Source: Neoroseomonas soli (GTDB lineage: Bacteria; Pseudomonadota; Alphaproteobacteria; Acetobacterales; Acetobacteraceae). Taken from it: 64,000 nt of DNA. Position 1 is the stretch's first letter, and each line of letters begins with the position of its first letter. The stretch spans positions 25,721 through 89,720 of the forward strand of contig NZ_JAAEDM010000011.1 of the NCBI RefSeq assembly GCF_018129065.1, in the 5' to 3' direction. The position numbers and the translations under genes were made by a program. Positions 36,492-43,829 of this stretch are shown here, in pieces. Under the pieces are notes generated by a model that saw only the letters and a list, made by a program, of their open reading frames with translations, searched no databases and was not told the origin of the DNA.

Positions 36492-37460
36492 ATGACCACG
36501 CGTCGCGCCCTGCTTGCCGGGGCGGGGGTGCTTGCTGCGCCCGTCCCGCTCCGCGCACAGGCCGTCTGGCCCGCCGACAAGCCGGTGGAGATCATCGTTC
36601 CCTTCCCTGCCGGCGGCGGCGTGGACGTGATGACGCGGCTGGTCATGCCGCTGGTCGCGGCGCAGATCCCGGGCTTCCGGCCAGTGGTGGTGAACCGCAC
36701 GGGTGCGGCGGGACAGATCGGGCTCGAGGCGACCTTCAACTCGCCCGCCGACGGCTACGTGCTGGGTGCGACGACGATCCCGGCGCACAACGCCATCCCG
36801 CTCGAGCGCCAGGTGCGCTACCGGGCGATGGACTTCACCTTCCTCTGCAACATCGTCGAGGATGCGAACTGCTTCTACGTGCGCGCCGACAGCCCGTTCC
36901 GCTCGTTGCAGGACGTGGTGAACGCGGCGAAGGCGCGGCCGGGGCAGATCACCTACGGCACCACGGGCATCGGCAGCGACGACCACCTGTTCATGCTGGC
37001 CTTCGAGGCCGCGGCCGGGCTGCAACCGCTGGTCCATGTGCCCTTCGCGGGCGCGGCGCCGCTGATCCCGCAACTGCTCGGCGGCAACATGGACCTCGCG
37101 GCGATCAACGTGAACGACGCGATCCAGCTGAAGCGGGAGGGGAAGCTGCGCATCCTCGCCCAGGCCGCCGCGCGGCGGCAGCCGGAAGCGGGCGACGTGC
37201 CGACGTTCCGCGAACTCGGTTTCGACGTCATCGCCGGCGCGAGCCGCGGCATCGTCGCTCCGCCCGGGATGCCGGCGCCGGTGGTCGCGCGGCTGGAAGC
37301 GGCCTTCCGCAACGCGATCAACGACGAGGGCTTCCGGCGCGAAGCCGAACGCCAATTCATGCCGCTGCGGCCGTTGATCGGGTCGGACTACAAGGCCTTC
37401 GCGCAGCAGGTGGATGACAACCTGAAGCGGCTTTGGCAGGTGAGACCCTGGAGGGGCTGA
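36492..37460 (+). CDS. Bug/TctC-family periplasmic solute-binding protein (5 of 6)
   Basis: 322 residues; signal MTTRRALLAGAGVLAAPVPL, cleavage near LRAQA. Mature start VWPADKPVEIIVPFPAGGGVD, then VNRTGAAGQIGLEATF and HVPFAGAAPLIPQLLGG. It follows copy 4 by 66 bp with GGGAGGAA as ribosome site, so the two are co-transcribed. Transcription then meets hairpin repeat A, which would serve as a terminator before the convergent peptidase gene. Confidence 0.9.
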   Translation: MTTRRALLAGAGVLAAPVPLRAQAVWPADKPVEIIVPFPAGGGVDVMTRLVMPLVAAQIPGFRPVVVNRTGAAGQIGLEATFNSPADGYVLGATTIPAHNAIPLERQVRYRAMDFTFLCNIVEDANCFYVRADSPFRSLQDVVNAAKARPGQITYGTTGIGSDDHLFMLAFEAAAGLQPLVHVPFAGAAPLIPQLLGGNMDLAAINVNDAIQLKREGKLRILAQAAARRQPEAGDVPTFRELGFDVIAGASRGIVAPPGMPAPVVARLEAAFRNAINDEGFRREAERQFMPLRPLIGSDYKAFAQQVDDNLKRLWQVRPWRG

Positions 37461-37463
37461 AGC

Positions 37464-37603
37464 GGAGGGGGAAGGAGAACCTTCCCCCGCGCCCCATGGC
37501 TTCGCTTTGTCACTTGGGAGCCGACTTCTGAGATAGTCTCGGCCTCCCGGAGAAGCCACGTCAGGGAGAAGGTGGAGGAGGTCCGGGGGAGAAGTTCCGT
37601 CCT
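37464..37603 (+). repeat. Intergenic hairpin repeat, copy A
   Basis: Starts with GGGGGAAGG / CCTTCCCCC (37467-37475 with 37480-37488, loop AGAA), then a block containing CTTTGTCACTTGGGAG, an imperfect dyad GGGAGCCGACT / AGTCTCGGCCTCCC, and ends near GGGGGAGAAGTTCC. The same order of blocks is found at copies B and C. It lies between convergent genes and may end both transcripts. Confidence 0.65.
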
Positions 37604-37614
37604 CCCCGCCTTCC

Positions 37615-38793
37615 TCAAAGCCCCGTCTGCTCCAGCCGCAGGATCGCGCGCGCCATCGCCTGCGCCCGCGGCACGAAGCTCTCCACTTCCAGGTATTCCT
37701 CCGGGCTGTGGGCCTTGCCGCCCACGGGGCCGACGGCGCAGAGCGTCGGCGCGCCCAGGGCCGCCGTGAAGCCGGAATCGGCGCAGCCGCCGGTGAACTC
37801 GCCTTCCACCTTCAGCCCGCTGTCCGCCGCCGCCGCCTGATAGACCTTGAAGACGCGATCCGAGGCGGGCGTGGGATTGAGCGGCAGGAACTCCCCCTTG
37901 ACCGTCAGCGCGGCCTTGGTGCCGGGCACGTAGGCGCGCGCGACGATGTCGTGGATCCTGCCCATGATCTCGTCGCGGTCGGCGGGCTCGACATAGCGCA
38001 GGTCGATCTGGAACTGGCAGTTCGGCGCGGTGGTGTTCACCGACTGGCCGCCCTGGATCAGGCCGACATTCAGCGTGATGCCGCGCTTGAGGTCGGTCAG
38101 CGCGTGGATGGCGACGATCTTGTGCGCGGCCTCCCCGATGGCGCTGATGCCGGCCTCGAAATTGCCGCCCGAATGCGCGGCCTTGCCCTCGATGTCCACG
38201 ACGGAGAAGACGCCGCCCTTGCGCGCCTTCACCACATTGCCGGAGGCGCGGCCCGGCTCGCTGTTGAAGACGACGCGGGCGTTCTTCGCCTCGGCCTCGA
38301 TGACGGGGCGGCCTTCGGGGCTGCCGATCTCCTCGTCGCCGGTGAAGAGCCCGACGAGCGGGCCCGGCGCGCCGCCGAACTTCCGGAAGGCGGCGAGGAC
38401 GAACATGTTCATCACGATGCCGGCCTTCATGTCCGCGACGCCGGGGCCGTAGGCGATGCCGTTCTCGATGCGGAAGGGGCGGCGCTCCGGTTCGCCCTTC
38501 GGGAAGACCGTGTCGCGATGGCCCATCAGCACGATGTTGCTGCGCTGGTTGCCGGTGCCGAGGGAATGGCCGCCCTCGACGATGCCGCGGATGCAGTCGC
38601 CGTGCTTCTGCTGCGGCAGCGTTTCGGTCGCGATGCCGTGGGATTCGAGGAAGCGCTTCACCTGGGCGCCGGTGCGGTCCACGCCCGGCTTGTCGTAGGA
38701 ACCGCCGTCGGTGTTCACCATCTCGGCCAGTTCGGCGAGCATCGCGTCCTTCTGCGATGCCAGCCAGGCGGTGATCTGCGCTTCGGTGCTCAT
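37615..38793 (-). CDS. M20-family metallopeptidase (carboxypeptidase G2-like)
   Basis: 392 residues. Metal-site motifs in order: MGHRDTVFPKG (His and catalytic Asp), GVADMKAG (bridging Asp), FTGDEEIGSPEG (general-base Glu and metal Glu), and a C-terminal His in GGKAHSPEEY. The dimerisation insert AAHSGGNFEAGISAIGE is in place. Members cut C-terminal glutamate from folates or N-acyl amino acids. AAGGAGAA precedes the ATG at 38793; no signal peptide. The gene is bracketed by inverted copies A and B of the hairpin repeat, and lies downstream of a Bug gene. Confidence 0.88.
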   Translation of the reverse strand: MSTEAQITAWLASQKDAMLAELAEMVNTDGGSYDKPGVDRTGAQVKRFLESHGIATETLPQQKHGDCIRGIVEGGHSLGTGNQRSNIVLMGHRDTVFPKGEPERRPFRIENGIAYGPGVADMKAGIVMNMFVLAAFRKFGGAPGPLVGLFTGDEEIGSPEGRPVIEAEAKNARVVFNSEPGRASGNVVKARKGGVFSVVDIEGKAAHSGGNFEAGISAIGEAAHKIVAIHALTDLKRGITLNVGLIQGGQSVNTTAPNCQFQIDLRYVEPADRDEIMGRIHDIVARAYVPGTKAALTVKGEFLPLNPTPASDRVFKVYQAAAADSGLKVEGEFTGGCADSGFTAALGAPTLCAVGPVGGKAHSPEEYLEVESFVPRAQAMARAILRLEQTGL

Positions 38794-38851
38794 GCGGGTT
38801 CTCCTTGCCGGCCGGAAGGTCGCATTCAATGCGGCGCGCGCAAAGAGGGCG

Positions 38852-38962
38852 GGTGAGGAGAACCTCCCCCTTCATTGTCGTTTGGAGACCGACCTCCGAA
38901 GTCAGTCCCCAAGTGACAAAGAAGGTTGGGGGGTGCGGGGGGAAGTTCCCGTCCCCCTGCCC
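38852..38962 (-). repeat. Intergenic hairpin repeat, copy B (inverted relative to A and C)
   Basis: Read on the minus strand it has the same blocks as C: a G-run/CTTCCCCCCG segment, CCCCCCAACCTTCTTTGTC, CACTTGGGGACTGACTTC, GGAGGTCGGTCTCCAA and a GGGGGAGGTTCTCC end. TTGGGGACTGACTTC and its partner form a near-perfect dyad allowing G-U pairs. It occupies the whole space between the Bug stop at 38964 and the peptidase leader. Confidence 0.65.
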
Positions 38963-38963
38963 T

Positions 38964-39935
38964 TCACTCGATCTTCCCCAGCGCCCGCACCACCCGCACG
39001 AGCCGCGCCGCATCCTCGTTATAGAAGCGCAGGAACGCCTCCCCGTCACGATGGTCCAGGGTATTGCCGCTCGCCGCCATGGCCCGGCGGAATTCGGCGT
39101 CCTGTGCGGCCTGTCGCGATGCGTCGCGGATGCGCGCGATGACCGGCGCCGGCGTGCCGGTGGGCGCGAAGAGGCCGACCCAGATGTAGAACTCGCAGTC
39201 GGGGAAGCCCTTCTCGATCAGCGTCGGCACATCCTCGAAGCCCGCGAGCCGCGTGCGGCCCCAGGTGGCCAGCGGGCGCAGCGCGCCGCTGCGGATATGC
39301 GGCGCGATCGGTCCCGGACCTGACGCCAGGCACTGCACCTGGCCGCCGAGCAGCGCCGTCAGCGCCGGCCCGCCCCCCTGGAAGGGCACGTGCAGCATGT
39401 CGAGCCCCGCCGCCTGGCTGAGCTGCGCCATCGGCACGTGCAGCGCCGAGTAATTGCCCGCGGAGGAATACGACACCTGCCCCGGCCGCGCCTTCACGTC
39501 GGCGATGAACTGCTCGAGCGTGCGGATCGGGCTCGACGCGGGCACGACGAGCACGGTCGGATCGGCGGAGAACAGCGCGATCGGCGTCAGCATCTCCGGC
39601 GCATAGGTCGGCTCCCGGCCGTTCACGCGCGCCGCTTCCGGCAGCAGCGCCATGGAGGAGAGCGCCATCAGCAGCGTATAGCCATCCGGCGTCGCCCGCG
39701 CGGCATAGGCGTTGCCGATGGCGCCAGCGGCGCCGCCGCGGTTCACGATGGGCACGGCAACGCGCCAGATGCGCTCCAGCGCCGCGGCGACGGGCCGCGC
39801 CACCACATCGGCCTGCCCGCCCGGCGGGAAGGCGACGACCATGGTGACGGGGCGCGCGGGAAATGCCTCCTGCGCCTTGGCCCCGCGCGCAAGGGCAGCC
39901 GCGGCGGCTGAGCCGATCAGGACGCGACGCTTCAT
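38964..39935 (-). CDS. Bug/TctC-family periplasmic solute-binding protein (6 of 6)
   Basis: 323 residues; signal MKRRVLIGSAAAAALARG, cleavage near AKAQE. Family motif FPARPVTMVVAFPPGGQAD and NRGGAAGAIGNAYAA, with HVPFQGGGPALTALLGG as second loop. It differs clearly from the other two pairs. Located 36 bp downstream of the FAH-family gene on the same strand; together with the peptidase gene it could form an uptake-and-degradation unit. Ligand unknown. Confidence 0.9.
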   Translation of the reverse strand: MKRRVLIGSAAAAALARGAKAQEAFPARPVTMVVAFPPGGQADVVARPVAAALERIWRVAVPIVNRGGAAGAIGNAYAARATPDGYTLLMALSSMALLPEAARVNGREPTYAPEMLTPIALFSADPTVLVVPASSPIRTLEQFIADVKARPGQVSYSSAGNYSALHVPMAQLSQAAGLDMLHVPFQGGGPALTALLGGQVQCLASGPGPIAPHIRSGALRPLATWGRTRLAGFEDVPTLIEKGFPDCEFYIWVGLFAPTGTPAPVIARIRDASRQAAQDAEFRRAMAASGNTLDHRDGEAFLRFYNEDAARLVRVVRALGKIE

Positions 39936-39971
39936 TCTTGTTTCCTCCCGGTTGGTGTCGTTGGTGTCAGG

Positions 39972-40847
39972 TCACGCGACGGGGTTCTCCAGCACGCCGA
40001 TGCCAGGCACCTCGATGCGCACCTTGTCGCCCGGCTTGAGGAATTTCGGCGGGGCGAAGCCGATGCCGACGCCGGCCGGCGTGCCGGTGGCGATGATGTC
40101 GCCGGGCTCGAGCGTGATCGCCGCGCTGATCGTCGCGATCAGCGTCGGGATGCCGAAGATCAGGTCGTTGATGGTGGCGCGCTGGCGCAGCTCGCCGTTC
40201 ACCCAGGTGGAGATGGCGAGCCGCGGCGGCATGCCGGCGGCATCGGCGGTGACGATCGCCGGCCCCATCGGGCAGAAGCCGTCGATCCCCTTCCCCAGGA
40301 TCCACTGCCGGTGCCTGTGCTGCAGCGTGCGCGCGGTGACGTCGTTGACGATGGTGTAGCCGAAGACATGCGCGTAGGCGTCGGCTTCCTGGATGCCGCG
40401 GCCGCCCTTGCCGATGACGACGGCGATCTCGCCCTCGTAATCCGTGCTGTTCGACGAATCGAGGAAGGAGGGGATCGGGTCGTGCGGCCCGATCACGCTG
40501 GTGGGCGGCTTGCTGAAGACGACCGGCGCCTCGGGCACCACTTCCTTCGCCGTCGCGTCGAAGCCGGAGGAAGCGAACTCCTTCGCGTGCTCGTGGTAGT
40601 TCTTGCCGACGCAGAAGATGTTCTTCACCGGGCGCGGGATGGGGGCGAGGATGACGGCGCCCTCGGCCACCGGCGCCTTGTCCTCCGCGGCACGCGCAGC
40701 GGCGAGGGCCGCATCCCCGCCGGCGATCAGCCCGAGCATGTCGCGCGGCAGCGCGACGTCGGCGGCGAGGAGGTCGAGCACCTTCCCTGCCTCATCCAGC
40801 GCGCCGATGCGCGTGCCCCGCGCGTCCCTGAACGTTACCAGCCGCAT
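39972..40847 (-). CDS. Fumarylacetoacetate-hydrolase-family protein
   Basis: 291 residues. The catalytic core shows IFCVGKNYHEHAKEF, TDYEGEIAVVIGKGG (metal-binding acidic residues), VNDVTARTLQHRHRQW and ATGTPAGVGIG. These are the FAH C-terminal-domain motifs, as in acylpyruvate hydrolases, oxaloacetate decarboxylases and ureidoglycolate/2-keto-3-deoxy sugar-acid enzymes. The exact reaction cannot be fixed by sequence alone. It is between a Bug protein and a PhnA-like gene, suggesting breakdown of the imported acid. Confidence 0.85.
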   Translation of the reverse strand: MRLVTFRDARGTRIGALDEAGKVLDLLAADVALPRDMLGLIAGGDAALAAARAAEDKAPVAEGAVILAPIPRPVKNIFCVGKNYHEHAKEFASSGFDATAKEVVPEAPVVFSKPPTSVIGPHDPIPSFLDSSNSTDYEGEIAVVIGKGGRGIQEADAYAHVFGYTIVNDVTARTLQHRHRQWILGKGIDGFCPMGPAIVTADAAGMPPRLAISTWVNGELRQRATINDLIFGIPTLIATISAAITLEPGDIIATGTPAGVGIGFAPPKFLKPGDKVRIEVPGIGVLENPVA

Positions 40848-40871
40848 CGCGGTATCCCCCCTTCCCGCCGT

Positions 40872-41180
40872 TCAGCGCTTGCGCACGAATTCCGTGCGCA
40901 GCACCAGGCCCTTGATCGTATCGTGGCGGCAGTCGATCTCCTCGGGATTCTCCGTCAGGCGGATCGACCGGATGACGGTGCCCTGCTTCAGGGTCTGGCT
41001 GGTCCCCTTCACCTTCAGGTCCTTGATGAGGGTGACGGAATCGCCGTCGGCCAGGACATTGCCCGCCGCGTCGCGCACCACGACCTTGGCGGCCTCGGCC
41101 GCGGCGGCGGCCACCTCCGACGCCGGCCGCCATTCGCCGGTCGCTTCGTCATAGACGTAGTCGTCGTTCGTACCGCTCAT
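40872..41180 (-). CDS. PhnA/YjdN-like domain protein lacking the N-terminal zinc ribbon
   Basis: 102 residues. The C-terminal part (VRDAAGNVLADGDSVTLI, KGTSQTLKQGTVI, IDCRHDTIKGLVLRTEFVRK) matches the PhnA C-terminal beta domain. The N-terminus has YVYDEATGEWRPA where classical PhnA has a CxxC zinc ribbon; those cysteines are missing. Role unknown; despite the name most members are not proven phosphonate enzymes. ATG at 41180 is one base from the amidase stop, so the two are coupled. Confidence 0.75.
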   Translation of the reverse strand: MSGTNDDYVYDEATGEWRPASEVAAAAAEAAKVVVRDAAGNVLADGDSVTLIKDLKVKGTSQTLKQGTVIRSIRLTENPEEIDCRHDTIKGLVLRTEFVRKR

Positions 41181-41181
41181 G

Positions 41182-42606
41182 TCAGCCCCCGCACCTGTGC
41201 TGCGCCGCTGCCGCGTCGGCATCCGCGAGCGGCAGCGTCGCTGCGCGCTCCAGCGCCCGCGCGCCGCGGAAGGCCAGGTCGTCGCGATAGAGCGCCGCGA
41301 CCACCTGCACGGCGCGCGGCATGCCCTCGCCATCGATCGCCACCGGCACGGAGATTGCCGGCTGGCGGGTCAGGTTGAAGGCGAAGGTCCAGGGCGCCCA
41401 GTCGCGCCACAGCGCCTCGGCCGGCTTGATCGTCGGCTGGTCGGCGGCGAAGGCGGCGGTCGGCGTGCAGGCGGTCAGCACCAGGTCGTAGCGCTGGTGG
41501 AAGCGCGCCATGGCGTGCGCCGCCTCCAGGCGCATCGCCTCGGCGGCGAGATAATCCACCGCCGACATGCTGCCTTCCTTGCGTGCGACCTCCAGGATGC
41601 CGGGGTCGAGCAGTTCGCGCTTCTCCTCCGGGATGGTCGCGACGACGCGGGAGAGCGCCACGCCCCAGACCCGGCCGAAAATGGCGCGGGTGTCGGGCAG
41701 GCCGGGATCGGCTTCCTCCACGATGGCGCCCTGGTCGGCCAGCATCTGTGCCGCACCTGCCAGCACCGCATCGCCATCCGCGTCGAGCGGTGGCTCGAAG
41801 CCCATGCGCCGCACCACGGCGATGCGCATTCCGGCGACGCCGTCCTCGATGCCGTTGCGCCAGTCGCGCGGCTCATCCGGCAGGCAATAGGGATCGCGCA
41901 GGTCGAAGCGCGCCATGGCCGAGAACATCAGCGCCGCATCGCGCACCGTGCGCGTCATCGGCCCCGCCGCCGCCACATGCCCGAAGGCACCGAGCGGCCA
42001 TTGCGGGATGCGCCCGAAGGTCGGCTTCATGCCCACGAGCCCGCAATAGGCCGCCGGGATACGGATAGACCCGCCCGCATCCGTGCCGATGTGCAGCGGC
42101 CCGAAGCAGGCTGCCCCGGCCGCGCCCGCGCCGGAGGAGGACCCCCCCGGCGTGCGCTGCGGGTTCCATGGGTTGCGGGTGATGCCGTTGAGCGGACAGT
42201 CGCCCGGCGTCTTCCAGCCGAACTCGGTCGTCGTCGTCTTGCCGAGGATGACGGCACCCGATTCCTTCAGCCCGATGACGGCCGGCGCGTCCTCGGTGGC
42301 CGCTGTCGTATCGGTGCTGCGGCTGCCGCGGCGAGTCGGGAAGCCGGCCATGTTCAGCAGGTCCTTCACCGTCGCGGGCACGCCGTCCAGCGGGCCGATC
42401 GGGCGGCCGGCGGCCCAGCGCGCCTCGCTCTCCCCGGCCGCCTGCAGGGCGCGGGGGTTCATCGCGGCGAATGCGTTGACCCAGGGGTTGTAGCGGGCGA
42501 CGCGCTCCATCACGGCCTTCAGCGCCTCGACCGGCGACAGGGCACGGCGGGCGTAGAGGCCGAGGAGCGCCTCGGCGGACATCAGCGCGGGATCGGTGTC
42601 GGACAT
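41182..42606 (-). CDS. Amidase-signature-family enzyme
   Basis: 474 residues. The Ser-cisSer-Lys triad region is clear: ATVKDLLN (Lys near residue 80), GGSSSGAGAA (cis-Ser near 150) and GTDAGGSIRIPAAYCG (nucleophile Ser). Relatives include GatA, AtzF-like and aryl amidases; a C-terminal domain typical of allophanate hydrolase is missing. It hydrolyses an unidentified amide. Repeat copy C lies upstream of its start. Confidence 0.85.
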   Translation of the reverse strand: MSDTDPALMSAEALLGLYARRALSPVEALKAVMERVARYNPWVNAFAAMNPRALQAAGESEARWAAGRPIGPLDGVPATVKDLLNMAGFPTRRGSRSTDTTAATEDAPAVIGLKESGAVILGKTTTTEFGWKTPGDCPLNGITRNPWNPQRTPGGSSSGAGAAGAACFGPLHIGTDAGGSIRIPAAYCGLVGMKPTFGRIPQWPLGAFGHVAAAGPMTRTVRDAALMFSAMARFDLRDPYCLPDEPRDWRNGIEDGVAGMRIAVVRRMGFEPPLDADGDAVLAGAAQMLADQGAIVEEADPGLPDTRAIFGRVWGVALSRVVATIPEEKRELLDPGILEVARKEGSMSAVDYLAAEAMRLEAAHAMARFHQRYDLVLTACTPTAAFAADQPTIKPAEALWRDWAPWTFAFNLTRQPAISVPVAIDGEGMPRAVQVVAALYRDDLAFRGARALERAATLPLADADAAAAQHRCGG

Positions 42607-42655
42607 CGGGCCACCATGTCCCCCTGCCCCGTGCCGTTCAAGTCAGGCCGGGGCT

Positions 42656-42766
42656 GTGGAGAAGAACGGGGGGAAGGGGACTTCCCCCCGAGCCCCCCAA
42701 CCTTCCTTGTCGCTTGGGGACTGGTCTCGGGGGTCGGTTTCCGAAAGGCGGGGGAGGTTCCCCATC
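42656..42766 (+). repeat. Intergenic hairpin repeat, copy C
   Basis: GGGGGGAAG (42668-42676) pairs perfectly with CTTCCCCCC (42681-42689) over a GGGA loop, followed by CCCCCCAACCTTCCTTGTC, GCTTGGGGACTGGTCTC, GGGGGTCGGTTTCCGAA and GGGGGAGGTTCCCC. It matches copy B (reverse strand) almost base for base over about 75 bases and copy A more loosely. Confidence 0.65.
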
Positions 42767-42854
42767 ACAACGGCCTGTCCGAGCGCCTGGGACATCCCCG
42801 GTGCCATCGGCCGGCTGACCGCATCCAAAGGCGGGAACCGGGCGACCAGGCGGA

Positions 42855-43241
42855 TCAGGCCGTGCCCCAGCCCGGCTCCGTCATGCCGAGCAGTGCCCGA
42901 CGCCAGTCGGGCCCGCAATCGGCGGGCAGCAGATCGAGCAGCAGGCCCATCACGCCGAGGCCCGCGACGCGCGCGCGCATTCGCAGACCGCCGCGCCGTG
43001 GCAGCACCAGCACGACCTCCTGCCCCAGTCCGAGGCCGCCGACGCCGGCCACCACCGCGCCGGCCGGCCCGGCATGGCGCACCATGCCGTCGCGCACCCG
43101 GCCGTTCGCCGAATGCAGGGTGCAGGGCTCGGCCACCGGATGCAGGCGCGGCGCGGCACTCGCCTGGCCGGGCTCCCCGGATTCCGGACGCCGCTCGCGC
43201 GTGGTGGGGGCAAGCAGGGCGAGGTCGTGTGCGGCGAACAT
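42855..43241 (-). CDS. PilZ-like domain protein, diverged
   Basis: 128 residues. The C-terminal half (GQEVVLVLPRRGGLRMRARV to DWRRALLGM) aligns well with the C-terminal domain of the nearby chemoreceptor ([20 protein letters not shown] to WQAAITAM). The N-terminal RxxxR and DxSxxG c-di-GMP motifs of PilZ are absent, so nucleotide binding is unlikely. It may be a pseudo-receptor or a partner of the neighbouring PilZ proteins. Start is uncertain because ribosome-site evidence is weak. Confidence 0.6.
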   Translation of the reverse strand: MFAAHDLALLAPTTRERRPESGEPGQASAAPRLHPVAEPCTLHSANGRVRDGMVRHAGPAGAVVAGVGGLGLGQEVVLVLPRRGGLRMRARVAGLGVMGLLLDLLPADCGPDWRRALLGMTEPGWGTA

Positions 43242-43323
43242 TCGGCTTCGGTCTCCGTCCCGTCACGCGGCGGGATGGCAGCAAGGCTACCGGAGGCCCC
43301 TTAACGGAAGCCTGCGACGCCAC

Positions 43324-43701
43324 TCAGCCGAGCACGTCCTTCAGCGCCTCGCGCCAGATCGCCTGGTCCCCGGCGCCGTCGATCGCGACATGCACGCCGA
43401 TCAGGCTGACGCCACGGACGCGCGCGCCGATTGACCAGTCCGGCCGCCGCGCCAGGCGGATGTGGATCAGGTCGCCCGCGGCCACGCCGCGGACGCCGTG
43501 CAGCATCGCGCCGCCCGCCGACACGTCGCGCACCGAGGCGTGATGGACGTGCGCACCCGCGAAGACGGTGCAGTTCTCGCGCAGAGGGAAGCGCGGGCCA
43601 TCGCGGCGCTCGTCGAGCGCGGCGGCGATGCTGTCGGCCGCGCCGCCGTCCGGCGCTGCCTCGTCCGGCTCGGGTTGCGCATCATTGTCGCCAGCCGGCA
43701 T
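43324..43701 (-). CDS. PilZ-domain protein with intact c-di-GMP-binding motif
   Basis: 125 residues. RxxxR is present as RFPLR (Arg37, Arg41) and DxSxxG as DVSAGG (Asp59, Ser61, Gly64), the two elements that grip cyclic di-GMP. The C-terminal part (LIHIRLARRPDWSIGARV) continues the beta-barrel. GGGGAAAGAG precedes the ATG at 43701; the longer frame to 43779 would lack a ribosome site. It follows the chemoreceptor gene by 128 bp on the same strand and probably modulates motility or surface behaviour in response to c-di-GMP. Confidence 0.8.
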   Translation of the reverse strand: MPAGDNDAQPEPDEAAPDGGAADSIAAALDERRDGPRFPLRENCTVFAGAHVHHASVRDVSAGGAMLHGVRGVAAGDLIHIRLARRPDWSIGARVRGVSLIGVHVAIDGAGDQAIWREALKDVLG

Positions 43702-43829
43702 CGCTCTTTCCCCGAATCGACCCCGCAAGGCGGGATTGCGGAACGGTAGCGCCCATCGCCGCACGACGGCATTCACCAATCCGGGCGCTGCGGCGGGCGG
43801 ACGGGCGCAACCCCCGCTCGCCGCGGCGT

